DNA of 64,000 nt from Panax quinquefolius (taxonomy: Eukaryota > Streptophyta > Magnoliopsida > Apiales > Araliaceae): the NCBI GenBank assembly GCA_020205615.1, contig CM035151.1, forward strand, positions 14,796,322 through 14,860,321, given 5' to 3'. Below, one piece after another: positions 1 to 19,982 of the stretch (position 1 is the stretch's first letter; each line of letters opens with the position of its first letter). The position numbers were made by a program, and so were the translations under genes. Under the pieces are notes generated by a model that had not been told where the DNA came from, did no database searches, and saw nothing but the letters and a program-made list of their open reading frames with translations.

Positions 1-55
1 GACGTGGACAGCAGAGTCCACCACATCTAATTACAATTAGAAGAACGTAATGGAG

Positions 56-5515
<5,460 letters not shown>

Positions 5516-6120
5516 CTCAGTAGCAAAGCATAAATATCCTCCAAAGTAATAAATCAAGAACGGGTAGGGAACAAAATGGTGGATCCCCCAAGAAAAAATC
5601 AGCTAAGCTCGAAAATTAACACCAACCCAGAAGAGAAAAATCAAATCTTTTTGGATCACAAGGCAAGTTGGATATAATCAACTCAAGACTATATATAAAG
5701 AAAGAGATATATTGTAGTGATAGCTAGAAAAGAGGGCTTTCCCTAAATTGTTCCGCTGAACTTGGTCGAAGATCTACAAGTTCGATGATCTCTATTCTTT
5801 ATATATATGAGTGTATATATGTATGTATGTATATAACGGTAGAAAACAGAAAATAGAGATGAATACAACAAAACATAACCCCTTAAGTTTTTCTGTAATA
5901 CCAAAAAGTAGAGATTTGGGAGAGAAAATGCGAGATGATATACCGATCTAAGTGGGTATGGAGAAGATGGGAAGTGTGTATTTTTTTCAGTATTTGTGCG
6001 AGAGATTTACAGTCTTCAAAATGAAGGGTTGTAAATTGAGGGAGAGAGGAGAGAGGAGAGGGGAGGGGAGAGGAGAACAATAAAATGTTTAAATTGTTTT
6101 TTCTTTTTCCCTTCATTTTA
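5516..6120 (-). promoter_or_regulatory. MPK16 5' leader and promoter region
   Basis: This lies just upstream of the MPK16 start codon. On the gene strand there is a TATATAAA-like stretch at about 5796-5806, and farther up a CT-rich tract (GA-rich on the plus strand) at 6037-6077, both common in plant core promoters or leaders. I cannot place the transcription start or exclude a leader intron. Confidence 0.45.
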
Positions 6121-7299
6121 TTACCCTTATATTACTCTTAGGCTTTTTTCCGGGCAAGTTTTTCACTTGTGAAGAATTTGAACATTGATTATTTTATTAT
6201 ATTTTTTTGGGTCTCTATCAATCTTTTTTTTTTTTTTTTAAGAAATTGATATTTACGCATATATTTTTGATATTTTTATATAGTCCTATCTCATAAATGA
6301 AAAAAATAGGTTTCATCTTTATAGACCGTATAAAAATATAAAAAATTTATGTGAAAATAGTGTTACTCTTCTATCAATGTCATATTCTATTACAATAATT
6401 TATCGTAATATAGGGGAAAAGTCTAGGTAGAGAAGAGGATAACTTACTGTTTTCATTGTTGTCTTTTGGATTTGTTTTCATAATCTGTTGTCAACATGAT
6501 TTGAACTCTCGACCTTGCTGAAAAGAGCTTTTATTTTAATTCTTAGAAATATGTATGTTAACGCCAAGATTCGTGCACGCGCCTGAATCACCAAAAGCAC
6601 GTCTAATCTTACACAAAAACGGTAAGCACACTAAAAACTTGACGGCACCACCTTCTTAGAATTCTTTCCCGTATTGGATTTGGGTTCCTCATTAGGTGTA
6701 ATTCTTCAACGAGACCAAACACAATTACCTTAAGGAAAGGAAGTTGATTAAGAACTTTGACACTTTACTTGAGGATAAATCTGATATAATTAGTAATATT
6801 TAATTCCTTAGAATCCTCAATTGTCCAAACAGAATTCCACATAAGTAATACAATTCGCATGTACCATAACCCACCATATAATTCGAGTCCATACATTCAT
6901 GCCCCAACAATATCAATAACTAGCTATCCCCTTGAATCCGAAACCAACCCCCGAAAACAATACCTTATATCTGCTTTGTTCCTAACACACGTTTATCTGA
7001 TTACTCCATTATTTATCAAATTAAAATTTTCAAAATTTTTTATATTATTTTGTACAACTATTTTTAATTCAAAATCAATCAACATGCAATATTTCTATTA
7101 CTAACAACATATTATATTATGAATTTAAAATGAAATAACTTAAATAAGTACATAATTATATATATCAAATGCTAATTAAAAAATTATATATGTACATATA
7201 AGGATCGAGAGTGACACTGATAAACTATATTTCATACCTGATCCTAATGTATACGATTTTTTAATTGGGATTGAGTGGGTCTTGTCGAGTTGGAGTGAA
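6121..7299. other. Intergenic, no gene seen
   Basis: AT-rich spacer between the MPK16 promoter and the left end of the large MULE. It contains poly-T and AT-rich runs (6221-6239, 7130-7200). I see no convincing coding potential or RNA gene. Confidence 0.6.
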
Positions 7300-7308
7300 A
7301 TATGTGTA

Positions 7309-7390
7309 GGGTCCTTAACATTAATATACAACAATTAAAAAATAATTACAAAAATAAAACACACATAATATAATTACAAAAATAAGACAA
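7309..7390 (+). repeat. MULE left terminal inverted repeat
   Basis: Pairs with the complement of 43415-43496. The first ~24 positions are diverged but in register, positions ~25-60 are nearly identical, and similarity fades near 80. Immediately outside is the 9-bp target duplication at 7300-7308. Confidence 0.8.
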
Positions 7391-8307
7391 CCCAATAATA
7401 AAATTACTAACATCACACACACGCTTGCTTCTGAACGCCTATCTAACACTAACCGCTCCTAAATTCAAGCAACTGAACACAACCCGTAACATTGATATCG
7501 GAACAATCCAAATCTTCTGTCGACGTTTCCCTTTCTTCTCACCTCTGAGATCGCGACATACAAAATCATCATCAACAACTAAGATCACAGCAACTTCAAG
7601 TTCAATTTCGGTAACATCTAAGATCGGAGAAGGCGAAATAGAATACAAAATCATCATCAACTTCAAGTTCAGTAACCAAAAACAATATCACAACAACTTC
7701 GATACAAATCTGAACTCTGAGGTATGTGAGTTTAAAGTTCGTATGCATATAGTTACCTATGGTTACTACTTTCAGATTCGTATGTATATTGGTTACCTTT
7801 ATTAAGTTTTTTACAATTAAAACAGTTCTACAAATTCCTATAAGCGTTTGGTTGATTCATTCATATGTTTTTAGATTATGGTTACTAAATAAATATAAAC
7901 TGCTTTACTAACTTTGTTTATTTGATTAATTTATAATTTTCAAACGAGTTATCTTTGAATTTTTATATTAATGGTTACTCATCATAAACATTGAGTTCTT
8001 GTCTAATGCAATTTGTTGTTTCTTTGTCTATTGTTGTTTTGGTTCTTGTATATTATTATATTGTTCAATCTTTGTCTTGGTTCTTGTCTAATGATATCTT
8101 AGTTCTTGTGTATTTACAAAATGTTGAGTTCTTGTCGAATCTTTGTCTTGGTTACTTTGTAACATTATATTGTCTAATGTTGTCTTGGTTCTTGTATGTA
8201 AGCTATGTTGGTTACTGTCTAATGATGTTTTGGTTACTTTGTAACATTATAATATCTAATGATAAGCTAGTTACTGTCTAATGCTTCCTAGGTTACTATG
8301 TAACAAT
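7391..8307 (+). other. MULE left subterminal region: probable leader exon and start of a long intron
   Basis: Up to about 7722 the sequence is less AT-rich and ends CTCTGAG|GTATGTGAG, a good splice donor, so I read it as an untranslated first exon of the transposase gene. From 7730 the sequence becomes a degenerate array of GGTTACT/GGTTCTT motifs spaced roughly 20-30 bp, continuing after the solo LTR to the acceptor before 12131. The open frame at 7425-7805 crosses the donor and resembles no protein I know. Confidence 0.45.
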
Positions 8308-8312
8308 ATATT

Positions 8313-11036
8313 TGTGACGCCCCCAAAATAGGTATACACCACACCCATTCTGAGTCGCCAAATACATGGTACAGAAACAACTACAACTTTATTATTACAA
8401 CAGTAAAACTGTGAGTTTAAATACAAATATTATCTTTTAGACAATATCTATACTCAAATAAATCTCCATCACATTTATTGATACATTATTTTACAAAAAT
8501 GGTGAGGACTACTAAACAACTCTCTCTAGAACCTTCATTCCATACCTCGACTAGTACTTCGCCACATTCTCGCCTCTGAAGAAAAATGGAACAACAAGGA
8601 AAAGAGTGAGCTCAACTAGCCCAAAGAAAGAATATTATGACTAAGATAATATACAACAAATTATCGTTAGTCTCCAACAGGAAAAAAATCGATAGAATAC
8701 AATGAGACAACAAGTTTCGGATCAATATTCAGCGTGAAATAATAATTCATAGAAGAGTTACGTAGAGAATGAAATCTACTATAATCTATGAATTTAATAG
8801 TCCATCATCAATATTTTATCCTCAGTAACATCAATCAATATTCATCTCAAATCAAATATTCATCTTTGCACTACTGAGCCAAAGATATTCATCAATCGGT
8901 CGTGTTCATCTCAACACTGCTCATCTTTGCACTAAAGGCCAAAGATATTCATCGATCGGTCGTGTTCATTTAAACACTTTCATCTTTGCACTACTAGCCA
9001 AAGATATTCTTCAAAATCATTCATCTTTTGCTTTACAGGCCAAAAGATATTCAATAATATCATCATTTAAGACGAGGATGATGAAAAATATTTTAAAGAA
9101 ATCGAATCCAAAGAAAACAAAATGACAAGGATTAAGGATTAAGGATTCATACTTGGTTTTATCCACGTCCAAAAATACCTCAAAATAATCATAGTGGTGT
9201 AAAATTCAAGAATGATCAAAACATGGATACAATCAAAGCTAGTATCCGGAATAGATGTTTTGGACGAAAAGAAGAAATTTTATTTTTCGATGAATAGTCT
9301 TGATATCGTGAATAGTCTCGTATCGTGAATAAAGTCTTAGATATCGTGAATAATAACTCCGACACCAAAAGATAGAAATTCCACAAAAAAACATTTTCAC
9401 GCTTCCGTGAATAGTACTCGTGAATAAGAACTCGTGAATAGTAACTCATGAATAGTAACTCGTGAATAAGTAACTCATGAATAAGAACCCCGACATGAAA
9501 AAGTTCCAAATTTGATAAAAACTTCAGATCAACATTTCAAAGATAATGATATCAAGAAATAATATCATTCTGAAAAAATAATATCCCTTACCTCAAAGAA
9601 TCGAGATTTCTAAGGAAAGATCGGAAGTGATCTTTGAATGAAACTTATCTTTGAACAAAGAACTCTCAAAGTATCTAAATACTCACAAAATACGCTTCAA
9701 TAATATAGAGAGAAAGAGAAAACTTTGTTTACGGTGTGATTTTCAATTCTAACTTAGCCCTCTATTTATAGGAAAATGTTAGCCGTAGAAGCAGACTTGA
9801 CTTTGCTACGATGGCTTTACTCTACTACTATTGCCACCCACCACATTTGAAATAAAATTCAGCACATTTTTCACCAACCACAAGTGGGGCCCACTCAATT
9901 CTAGAATTTTCCACCAAAATCAATTATAACCCTAATTTCCTAATCAGACACCTCTTAAAATTCACAACAAATCATTCGTGCATTTTTAACGGTTCAAAAT
10001 TTGTGGACATATACTCAACTTATGTATGTATAACATACCCAAAATTACCACAATCCAACGGTCGGATTAAAAATTATAACCCCATAATATATCTCAAAAC
10101 CCACGATTTGATTTTTAACACCTCGAATCCGATAAAATACTTGATAAAACACCTCAACAATAATTTCTTCATTTATAACCACATAATAAATCCATCATTT
10201 ATATCCACATAAAATAAATATTTCTTTATCATATGAATCAATAATTAATTATTCACAAATAATATTACGAGAATCACAATTATATTAACCCAGTAGTTCC
10301 TGGAAAGAGGGCTTTTCTAATAAGGATCTCTCTCATTCATGGCGCAATTAGGTGACCAAACCTCTCCTGTAGATGAACTTTCTAGACATTGCCAATAATG
10401 TTATCTAATAATATTATTCAAATAATATGAATTATTGATCCGATAATGGGAAATATCATGCGTTGACAATTATTGAACAACAATAATATAAAATATCAAC
10501 GCAAAGAATTATTGAATCAATAAAATAAAATATTGAGCGGTAAATTCATCAGAAAATTATTGAGTAGTGCCATCTTACGTCATTTAATCAATAATTCAAC
10601 AATCTTGTCTTGCAATACCGTAACTGCTTCTCGCAACCACGCCAGACATCAGTATTTTAACCACCGGGTATTCCAACAGTCTTAATTGGTAACAACTACG
10701 CCAGAGTTATTTATAACCACCCAAACTTTGTGCTTTTTCTCATCAATCGCTTTCCGTTATGGGGCCTTTTACATGGTCTTGGCAGCCGTCATGCATTTAA
10801 TATTCCCCGACAAAGATCTAATATTCCACGACCAAACGAATATTCCCCGACGATCATTAATATTCCACGACCAAACGAATATTCCCCGACAAAATGAATA
10901 TTTTATAACCACTTGCTTATTTTGAAATATTTGCGTATTTAACCCTTAACTATCCACATTAATCAAATCAACCCTTACTATTTCAAAATAATAAATAAAG
11001 GAAATTCCTTTTTATTTAAAAAATTTGGGTCTTCTG
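8313..11036 (-). mobile_element. Solo LTR (gypsy family 1), copy A
   Basis: A 2.7-kb copy of the same LTR found at 13213, 19983 and 39051. It begins TGTGACGCCCCC and is flanked by 5-bp direct repeats ATATT (8308-8312 and 11037-11041). No gag-pol sequence adjoins it, so it is a solo LTR left by LTR-LTR recombination. Its last bases read GGTCTTCTG where copies B and D read GGTCTTACA. Internal tandem repeats occur at 8863-9058 (~59-bp unit holding CATCTTTGCACT and CCAAAGATATTC) and 9280-9485 (13-14-bp units around CGTGAATAGTAACT). It interrupts the presumed first intron of the MULE transposase. Strand is given from the coding direction of the related element at 13213-22706. Confidence 0.9.
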
Positions 11037-11041
11037 ATATT

Positions 11042-12130
11042 GATTCTTGATTCATGATGATTTGATTCTTGGGTAACTTTATTGTAGGGTTAATGCGTAT
11101 TCTTTGATCCGATTCTTTGTCGCTAAAATTATAATAGTTAATGTATAATATTATTAACAACAATCTTGAATTGGTTAATGAAAATGATGAATTAATTCTT
11201 GACTTAATGTTGACTTTGATATATTGGTTACTAACTAATTCGATTTGGTTACTATATAAAAAACTATAACGGATACTTTCGATAAGGTCTTGACGATTCT
11301 TGTGTAAGATTACAAATTTATATTATTATATATTTGAGGTTACTCATTGACTACATTGTATTGGTTCTTCGCCTAATATTGAGGTGTATCAAGATAAAAA
11401 TTATATGTATATATTTACCTATGGTTACTACAAATTCCTATGGTTATATATGGTTAATGAACAATTAAATGTATATAGTTACCTATGTATGAACAATTAT
11501 ATGTATATGTTTAATTGACTAATGCTTTGAGTTGGTTCTTTGTTTAACATTATTTTGGTTAATGAATTATACCGATTTAGATACTATGTAAAAATATAAT
11601 GGATACTCATTAATGCCGAATCGTTTCTTGCATTAATCTAATTATACTTATACTTATATTTTTATATTAATGGTTACTTGTTAACTACATTGGTTATATT
11701 AATGTTTACTTGTTAACTACATTGGTTACAACAATTATTTTTAACCGCCCCTGAAACCCTCTATCTTGGGTTGTTTTTCACTATAACAATTAAATGGATG
11801 ATGTTTTTTATCTTATGGTTACTAACTAAACATGTGTTTAGTTCTCGCTACATTGGATTTTGTTATCAGATAATGTTGTTATGATTCATCGCGTGCAATA
11901 TTTGGTTAATTTATATTGGTTTGTTTTATTATGATGGAAACTAATTGGCTACATTGGTTACCTTTATACAACTATCATAATTTAATTACTAAACAAATAA
12001 CATTAAACTGATTGTTTCCATTGTAAAATGAATGTACTAATGTGTTTCATTATCTGGTTACTAACATTATATAATTTGGTTACTGGTTTGGATTGATTTG
12101 GTTAATTTACAAGACTTATTCTGTTTTCAG
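11042..12130 (+). repeat. GGTTACT motif array, MULE transposase intron
   Basis: About 1.1 kb of degenerate repeats of TTGGTTACTA and relatives in plus orientation, separated by AT-rich spacers, often paired with ACTAATG or ATTATATT. It ends at a polypyrimidine tract and acceptor (TTCTGTTTTCAG) directly before the transposase start codon at 12134. Confidence 0.7.
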
Positions 12131-13212
12131 ACAATGGAGATGATTCCTGTTGTGCTTTATTTCAACGGTACATGGACTGATAGTAACCAATACACCAACT
12201 TTGAAGTTACTGGCATACTAGTTCCATCAACTTGTTCGATCAGAGAAATGCAAAACATAATATGCATTGCATTACAGATAGACACAAACAAAACAACATT
12301 GTCGATCAAATTTCACATTAGAATCAACATTCCACCGATCTGTATATCAGATGAAGCAACCTTGAGATTCTTTATCAAGTCGTCGAGAAAATCGATGAAC
12401 AAGGAAAATTCCCAATCGATTATAGATATTGAAAAAAGCTGCGTACACAACAATCTTGCATAACTTGACAAATATAGAAGAATCATTTGTTCACGATGTA
12501 ACGCCAATCGGATCAACACAAGGAATTCAAAGACTAGTTCCACTAAAGAACACAAGATTGCCAAATTGGAACGCAATATCTTTGATCACTTGCAATGAAA
12601 ATTATGGAACAACAACGAGACAGACAATATAACAAATCATACACAGAAGAACGATATGATGATGTAATAACAGATCCGAATGAACGTGAAGTAAAATTAC
12701 ATCAAACCTACAAAGACAAAAAAATCCTATCACAATCAATGAGGCTGCATTCAATCAAGAAAAATAGACAACACAAAGTTCAACGAACAGGTCATAGAGA
12801 CTTTGTGCTAGTGTGCGTAGATGATGAAAATTGCAAATGGAAGATGAGAGCATCAAGTATTCGAAAAACCAGTCTGTTCAAGGTGAGGGAATTCAATGAC
12901 ATTCACACGTGTTCAGTCAACGTATTGCTGGGAGACCACAGACAAGCAAATAGTGAGTTGGTCAGCGAATGCATAATGCATAAATTAACAAATTTGAAGA
13001 AAATATACACACCAACCGATATTGTCGAGGACATGATGATGACGAATATAATGTGTCTATCTCTTACCAAAAAGCATGGAGATCGAAGGAGAAAGCGTTA
13101 AAAAGGTAAGAGGAAATCCACACGACTACTCATTGATCCCATCATGGTTACACATGTCATAGAAAAACAAATCCAGTAACAATTTAAAACACATTATTAT
13201 TTTTCATGATTA

Positions 13213-15958
13213 GTCCCAAAATAGGTATACACAACACCCATTCTCGAGTCGCCAAATATACGGTACAAGAAGCAAACTACAACTTCAATAATACAAATGT
13301 CGTGTGAAATACTACAATATATAATCGTGAGTTTAAATACAAATATTATCTTCTAGACAATATCTATACTCAAATAAATCCTCATCACATTTATTGATAC
13401 ATTATTTTACAAAAATGGTGAGGACTACTAAACAACTCTCTCTAGAACCTTCATTCCATACCCCCCGACTAAGTACTCGCTACATTCTCGCCTCCCGAGA
13501 AGAAAAAATGGAACAACAAGGAAAAGGGTGAGCTCAACTAGCCCAAGAAGAATATTACGACTAAGATAATATACAACAAATTATCGTTAGTCTCCAACAG
13601 GAAAAAATCTGATAGTAATACAATAGACAACAAGTTTCGCATCAATATTCGCAATGAAATAATAATTCATGTAAGAGTTACGTAGAGAATGAAATCTACT
13701 ATAATCTATGAATTTAATAAATTCATCATCAATATTTTATCCTCAGAACATCAATCAATATTCATCTCAAATCAAATATTCATCTTTGCACTACAAAAGC
13801 CAAAGATATTCATCAATCTCCACATGTTCATCTCAACACTGCTCATCTTTGCACTAAAGGCCAAAGATATTCATCACTTGGCCATGTTCATTTAAACACC
13901 GCTCATCTTTGCACTAAAGGCCAAAGATATTCATCATCTTTCATTTAAACACTATCAAAAGCCAAAGATATTCTTCAGAATCATTCATCTTTGCACTACA
14001 GCCAAAGATATTCAATAATATCATCATTTAAGACCGAGGATGATGAAAAATATTTTTAAAGAACGAATCCAAAGGAAACAAAATGACAAGGATTAAGGAT
14101 TAAGGATTCGTATTTTGTTTTATCCATGTCCAACAATACCTCAAAAATAATCATAGTGGTGTAAAATTCAAGAATGATCAAAACACGGATACAATCAAAG
14201 CTAGTATCCGTATTAGATATTTTGGACGAAAAAGAAGAAATTTTATTTTTCGATGAATAGTGGTCAGATACGTGAATAAAGCCAGATATACGTGAATAAA
14301 GGCCGATACGTGAATAAGAATCCGACACCAAAAGATAGAAATTCCACAAAAAATTTTTCACGCTTCATTAATAGTACTTGTGAATAAGAATCGTGAATAA
14401 GAACTCATGAATAAGTAACTCGTGAATAAGAACTCATGAATAGTAACCCCGACATGAAAAAGTTCCAAATTTGATAAAAACTTCAGATCAATATTTCAAA
14501 GATAATGATATCAAGAAATAATATCATTACGAAAAAAAATAATATCCCTTACCTCAAAGAATCATCAAGATTTCTAAGGAAAGGCTCAAGTGATGTCGAA
14601 TGAAACTTGTAATCGAATAAAGAACTCTCAAAGTATCTAAATACTCACAAAATACGCCAATAATATAGAGAGAGAAAGAGAGAAAACTTTGTTTCGTGTG
14701 ATTTTCAATTCTAACTTAGCCTTCTATTTATAGAAAAATGTTAGCCCACCAAGCAGTATTTAACTTCAAGCACCGATGGCTTTACCTCGCTACTATTGCC
14801 ACCCACCACATTTGAAATAAAATTCAGCACATTTTTTCACCAACCACAAGTGGGGCCCACTCAATTCTAGAATTTTCCACCAAAATCATTTATAACCTAA
14901 TTTCCTAATCACCACCTCTTAAAATTCATAATAAATTATTCGCTCATTTTTAATCTGCTCAAAATTTGTGGACATATACTCAACTTATATATGTATAACA
15001 TATCCAAAAATTACAACGATCCAACTATTTGATTAAATATTATAACTCACACAATAAAGTCGTAATAACAACCGATTTGATCTTTTAATACCTCCAATCC
15101 GATAAAAATACAAATAAAACATCTCAAAGATTAATTCCTTCATTAATAACCACATAAATAAATCCATCATTTATATTCATATAAAATAAATATTTCCTTA
15201 TCATATGAATCAATAATTAATTATTCACAAATAATATTACGTAATCACATTTATGACAACCAGTCGCTCCTCAGAAAGAGGGGCTTTCCAATAAGGATCT
15301 CTCCTCATCGCGCCGCAAGCAATTAGGTGACCAAACCTCTCCTTAGATGTAACTTTCTAGACATTGCCAATAATGTTATCTAATAATATTATTCAAATAA
15401 TATGAATTATTGATCCGATAATGGGAAATATCAGGCAAAGGACAATTATCAAAACAACAATAATATAAAATATCAACGCAAAGAATTATCAATCAATAAA
15501 ATAAAATATCGAATAAGAATTCATCGTGAAAATTATCGAGTAGTGGCCTTCTTACGTAAGGATCAATAATTCAACAATACTGCAATACCGCAGCTACTGC
15601 AGTAAACCACGCCAGACATCAGATTTTAACCAACGGGTATTCCAACAAATTTTTAATCTGAATAACTACGCCAAGCTATTTATAACCACCCAAACTTTGT
15701 CGCTTTCCTCATCCAATCGCTCACATGGGGGGCCACACATGGTCACTACCGCCGCATTTAATATTCCCCGACAAAGATTTAATATTCCACCACCAAAAAC
15801 GAATATTCCCCGACAAAATGAATATTTTATAACCACTTGCTTATTTTGAAATATTTATGATTTAACCCTTAACTATCCACATTAATCAAATCAACCCTTA
15901 CTATTTCAAAATAATAAATAAAGGAAATTCCTTTTATTTAAAAAATTTCGGTCTTACA
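13213..15958 (-). repeat. 3' LTR of gypsy element 1 (copy B)
   Basis: Very similar to copy C over its whole length, sharing the ~59-bp and 13-14-bp internal tandem repeats. It ends GGTCTTACA at 15958 and has lost the first ~10 bases of the family terminus. Differences from copy C are mainly short indels. Confidence 0.88.
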
Positions 15959-15989
15959 ACCTCCCTCCTTATGAAATTTCGCCCTCGAA

Positions 15990-18900
15990 ATCGACGACGC
16001 ACTGTGTGTTTCAAAAGGTGAGGATACCTCGCTTTCATTTCCGCTTCCAATTCCCTGTGTCATTTCCTCTATAAAGATGATTCCTCCACAAAACTTTAAC
16101 TTGTGGTATGACCTTTCATACAGTAGGGACATGCTCCTTCCTATCCAAAATCTTGACAGTACCTCCTCATACGCTAAGTCTTCTATTATCTCGTCCTGCT
16201 TCTAACTCTATAACGTGGTTCGGTCTTTCACATATTTACGGCAGTACGATATGTGAAACACATTATGAACACGAGACATACTTGAGGTAACGCAAGTCTA
16301 TAGGCTACATTTCCTACTCCCTACCAAGAATTTGAAATGGACCAATAAATCGTGGATCGAGCTTTCCTCTCTCCCAAATCTTGTAACTCCCTTCCATGGA
16401 GCAACTCGCAATAATACATGATCCCCTACACTAAATTCCACGCCCTTTCGATGAAGATCCGCATAACTCTTTTGTCGATCTTGTGCCGCTTTAGATACGC
16501 TGTCGAATCATTTGATCTTTTCTAGTAGTCATATCGCATTTAACTCCTGTCCCAACAATGTTGCTTCACCCACCTCATCCCAACATATCGAGAACGACAT
16601 TTTCGGCCCATATAATGCTTCAAATGGAACCACACCTATATTTGTTTAATAACTATTGTTGTATGAGAATTCCACCAATGGCAAGTACTTATCCCAACTT
16701 CCTTTGAAATCTAGGACACGTAGTCTTAATATATCTTCAAGAGTTTGAGTAGTCCTTTCTCGATTGCCCATCCGCTTCGAGGATGGTATGCCAAACTAAA
16801 TCGCAAATTGCGCTCCATAGCTTTTTACAAACTAACCCAAAATCATGAAGTGAATCTTGGGTCACGATCCAAAACTATGGATACCGGCATGCCATGCAAT
16901 CTCACAATCTCATTACGCATATACTAGCAAGACGCTCAAGGAAATAAGTCTCCCGATTCCGGAAGAAATGAGCAGATTTGGTTAATCTATCAACAATAAC
17001 CCAAATAAAGATTGATGCCTTGAGAAACCGTAGAGGAAGACCCGTAACGAAATCCATGGTAATGTGTTCCCACTTCCATTCCTAATCTCAAGTGGTTGCA
17101 ACGGACCCTTAGGTACTAGATGCTCCGCCTTTACACGCCGCTAAGTTAAACACATCGAGATAAACTTTGCAATCTCTCTTCATATTGTTCCACCAAAATG
17201 TATGTCAAGATCACGATACATTTTAGTACTTCCAGATGGATTGCAAATGGTGTATTGTGTGCCTCCATCATAATCTTGTACTTCAAATCGTAGTCGTTAG
17301 AACACAAAGTCTAGAGTGGACTCAAGTATTCCTTCTTCATCAATTCTCGCTCCTAATAGCTCCTTCAGATACTTCTTCTTCATACGATCACCCTGCCTGC
17401 CTATGGCTCGAGCAAATTTTAACTTTATCGATTAAAGTCGATTATACTCAGATATCATCACGCGGGTACCTAGAGTTTTCATCTCCATCTCTATTATTTG
17501 TAAATTATACGAAATTAGTCTTTGACAATATCGCACTCAGATTTGTATATACGATCTTCTACTCAACACGCCGCCTACCACGCTCGCTTTTCAGATGGCA
17601 TGGTCGTAACACGTGTCAAATGAGTCTCCTCTCGAGTTCTTCAAGCTCTTCCCACATTCCTCGCTTCCATTCAATTTTGTATCTCTACGAAGTCACCATA
17701 TAATGGAATAGCGATTCGAGAATATCCTTCAACGAATCTCCGATAATAACCAACTAAGCCTGTAAAAAGCTACGATTTCGATTATCGACTTTAGGTTGCT
17801 CTCAACCGCGACTCATATCCCAATCTTGATAAAGACGTCACAATGACACCTATCGCTTTTACTATCGCATCTAATACGACGCCCCTACAGAGTTCTCGCT
17901 TAGTGAATTCCACAAAGGAAGTCACAAGATAAAGGCTCAGTACCAAATTTATAGTTGAATTTTTAACTCCTCAAGTTCAATAGAGCCATTCGACATGAGA
18001 TTTTAGAAATGAGTTTTGTACCGTTCAAAGTCGATACAAAATTTAATATCGCTTTGGGGAGTAAGCCAAGAAATTCTTCAGAAATACGCCAGAAAAATCA
18101 ATAACAACAAGAATATTATTCAAATCGACGTGTCTTTATTCAAATCCATAACATGGACTAAGAAAACTTGACATCCGTAATAAACGAATGACTTCATGGC
18201 TTGATATGAAAATGTTTGACTACAATGGTTTGATTGCTTGAATTCAATAACAAAGTTGCTTAGAATATGAAAACTAACAACCTTACAAAAAGCAATCAAT
18301 TTGGCATGATGAGTAGTTAACCTTAAAATCACATCAAAAGCAAATATCTCTATAGAAATAAGGTTAATGTGTAATGTGATAAAGCCAACTCAATCAAGCA
18401 AGATTTTTAAACAACGGATGTAATGAAAGTTTCTCCTAACTGAGTCTCCATAAATAAAGTCAAAGTCTAATTTCTCCGTAGTCAAGTTCAAACGCTGAGC
18501 GCAAGCAAGAGAGAGATAAAAGAATGGGTAGAACCCCAGATTCAGTAAGGTATAAACTTCGCAAGAATTTATAATTAACTAACCTGCGTAAACTTCGCTC
18601 GTTTCCTCGATTTTTTGACCGGCCACGACAAACGCCTTCCAAGAACCGCTGACTTTGACTTTTCTCTCGACATCCTTTTCGAGTCACCATTCTCGCCGGA
18701 TCTGGTTTCGATATCGCATAATCTCGAGCGATATATGTCCTTCTTTTTCCACAATTATAGCATACCTTAAACTGCTTTGGCGCTTGAATGATATGTCCTC
18801 TTTTCCGCATTTGTAACATACGACCGGTGGTCGCTTCTCCTCCCTTAAAACCGTCATTGCCACCGCATACCGACGCCTTCACATGGTCGCTTGTTGAATC

Positions 18901-19800
18901 TCCTTTTTAAAATCTCCTCCCACTCGCTTCTTCTATTTTCACGGCCACGATTACCACCAGTAGTGGTTACCGCCTTTGTCCGTATTCTTCTTTCTCCGCC
19001 GGTTATCGTTATTCGATGATCGCTATCTTCTAGATGATCCTCGTTATGGTCCCTCATTAACGTATTTCGTTATCTCGCCTAACAACCGAGCCCCGCTGAC
19101 AACATCCGAATAGAGAGAAAATTTATGAGAATGAGATACTCGACGATGCCGGTTTCAAACCTCTCGTAAAAACATCCGCCATATACGCTCCTCATTCTCC
19201 ACCAAATGAGGTGCAAACTCGATAACTCCGCTAACTTCGCCAGACATCGGGACACCGCCATGTTATTCTCGCTTCCAGTCTAATAAACTCCACTTCCTTC
19301 ATACGACGAATACTTTCGTGGAAGTACTTGTCATTGAACTGCTTCAAACGCTCTCCCACGACATACGCCGAAAAGTACCGATGGGTACGCTTACGATTCC
19401 CACCAAGAATCGCCTTCGCCTTAACATAAAGGTAGCGAATGGAACCTTCGTTCCTCCGCATCCCAAGACATCGAATATCTTGTAATTTGTTTCGACCCAT
19501 GTTTCCGCCATGATCGGATCCGCTTTCCTTAAATTCGTGGTCCCAACTTTTGAACTGCTTGGGCATGTGACCACCCGTGAATTGCTATCATTTCTCTCCT
19601 CAGATTTTGAACACGAAGTCTCCTCGTCTCGATTTTGCATGAACCGCAAAAAACTTCTAAACATCCCTCGCTCATCATCTCGCTCAAAGGTGTGTTGTTC
19701 ACAGAGGTACATTGCCACTGTTGCACGCTCTCCTCGCTGGTAAGACAGCATCTCCACTCGCCTCATTTACTCCACTCATTAATATTCTCATTCGACATTC
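15990..19800 (-). pseudogene. gypsy element 1 gag-pol remnant
   Basis: Read on the minus strand from 19800: gag with FDVLGC and VPFATFML, then KYFHESIRRMKEVEFIRL; a gag zinc knuckle (CYNCG...ARDY, ~18750); the start of RT (IELEELKIQL, ~17960); the RT/RNase H end VGYYRRFVEGYSRIAIPL (~17710); an integrase zinc-finger remnant (VKAEHLVPKGPLQPLEI, ~17110) and WKWEHITMDFVTG; SYNNSY and ALYGPKMSFS (~16620); and a chromodomain remnant (KVLWRNH, then EMKARYPHLF in another frame) next to the LTR. The central RT palm with its F/Y-x-D-D motif is absent. Frame changes and stops are frequent, so it cannot encode its own polyprotein. Confidence 0.8.
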
Positions 19801-19982
19801 TCAAATACATCATAAAACAAGGGTTAATTAAGGAAATCAATATATCACATAATATCCCTATATATCGACCAACTAACAAATAAGCTTAGTAGACACACAC
19901 TAGCAAAGGATTTACTCGCCTCCCCCCCTAGTTCTATTCCCCGATCTCCGCCAGAGATCATATCCCTAAGCTCGATATTAAC

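Noticed and set aside
7425..7805. 126-codon frame at the MULE left end
   Set aside because: It crosses a good splice donor (after 7722) into motif-array DNA. It is more likely a leader exon than a protein.
8863..9058. Regularly spaced repeats resembling a CRISPR array
   Set aside because: These are ~59-bp tandem repeats inside a plant LTR. They recur in all four LTR copies and the spacers repeat too.
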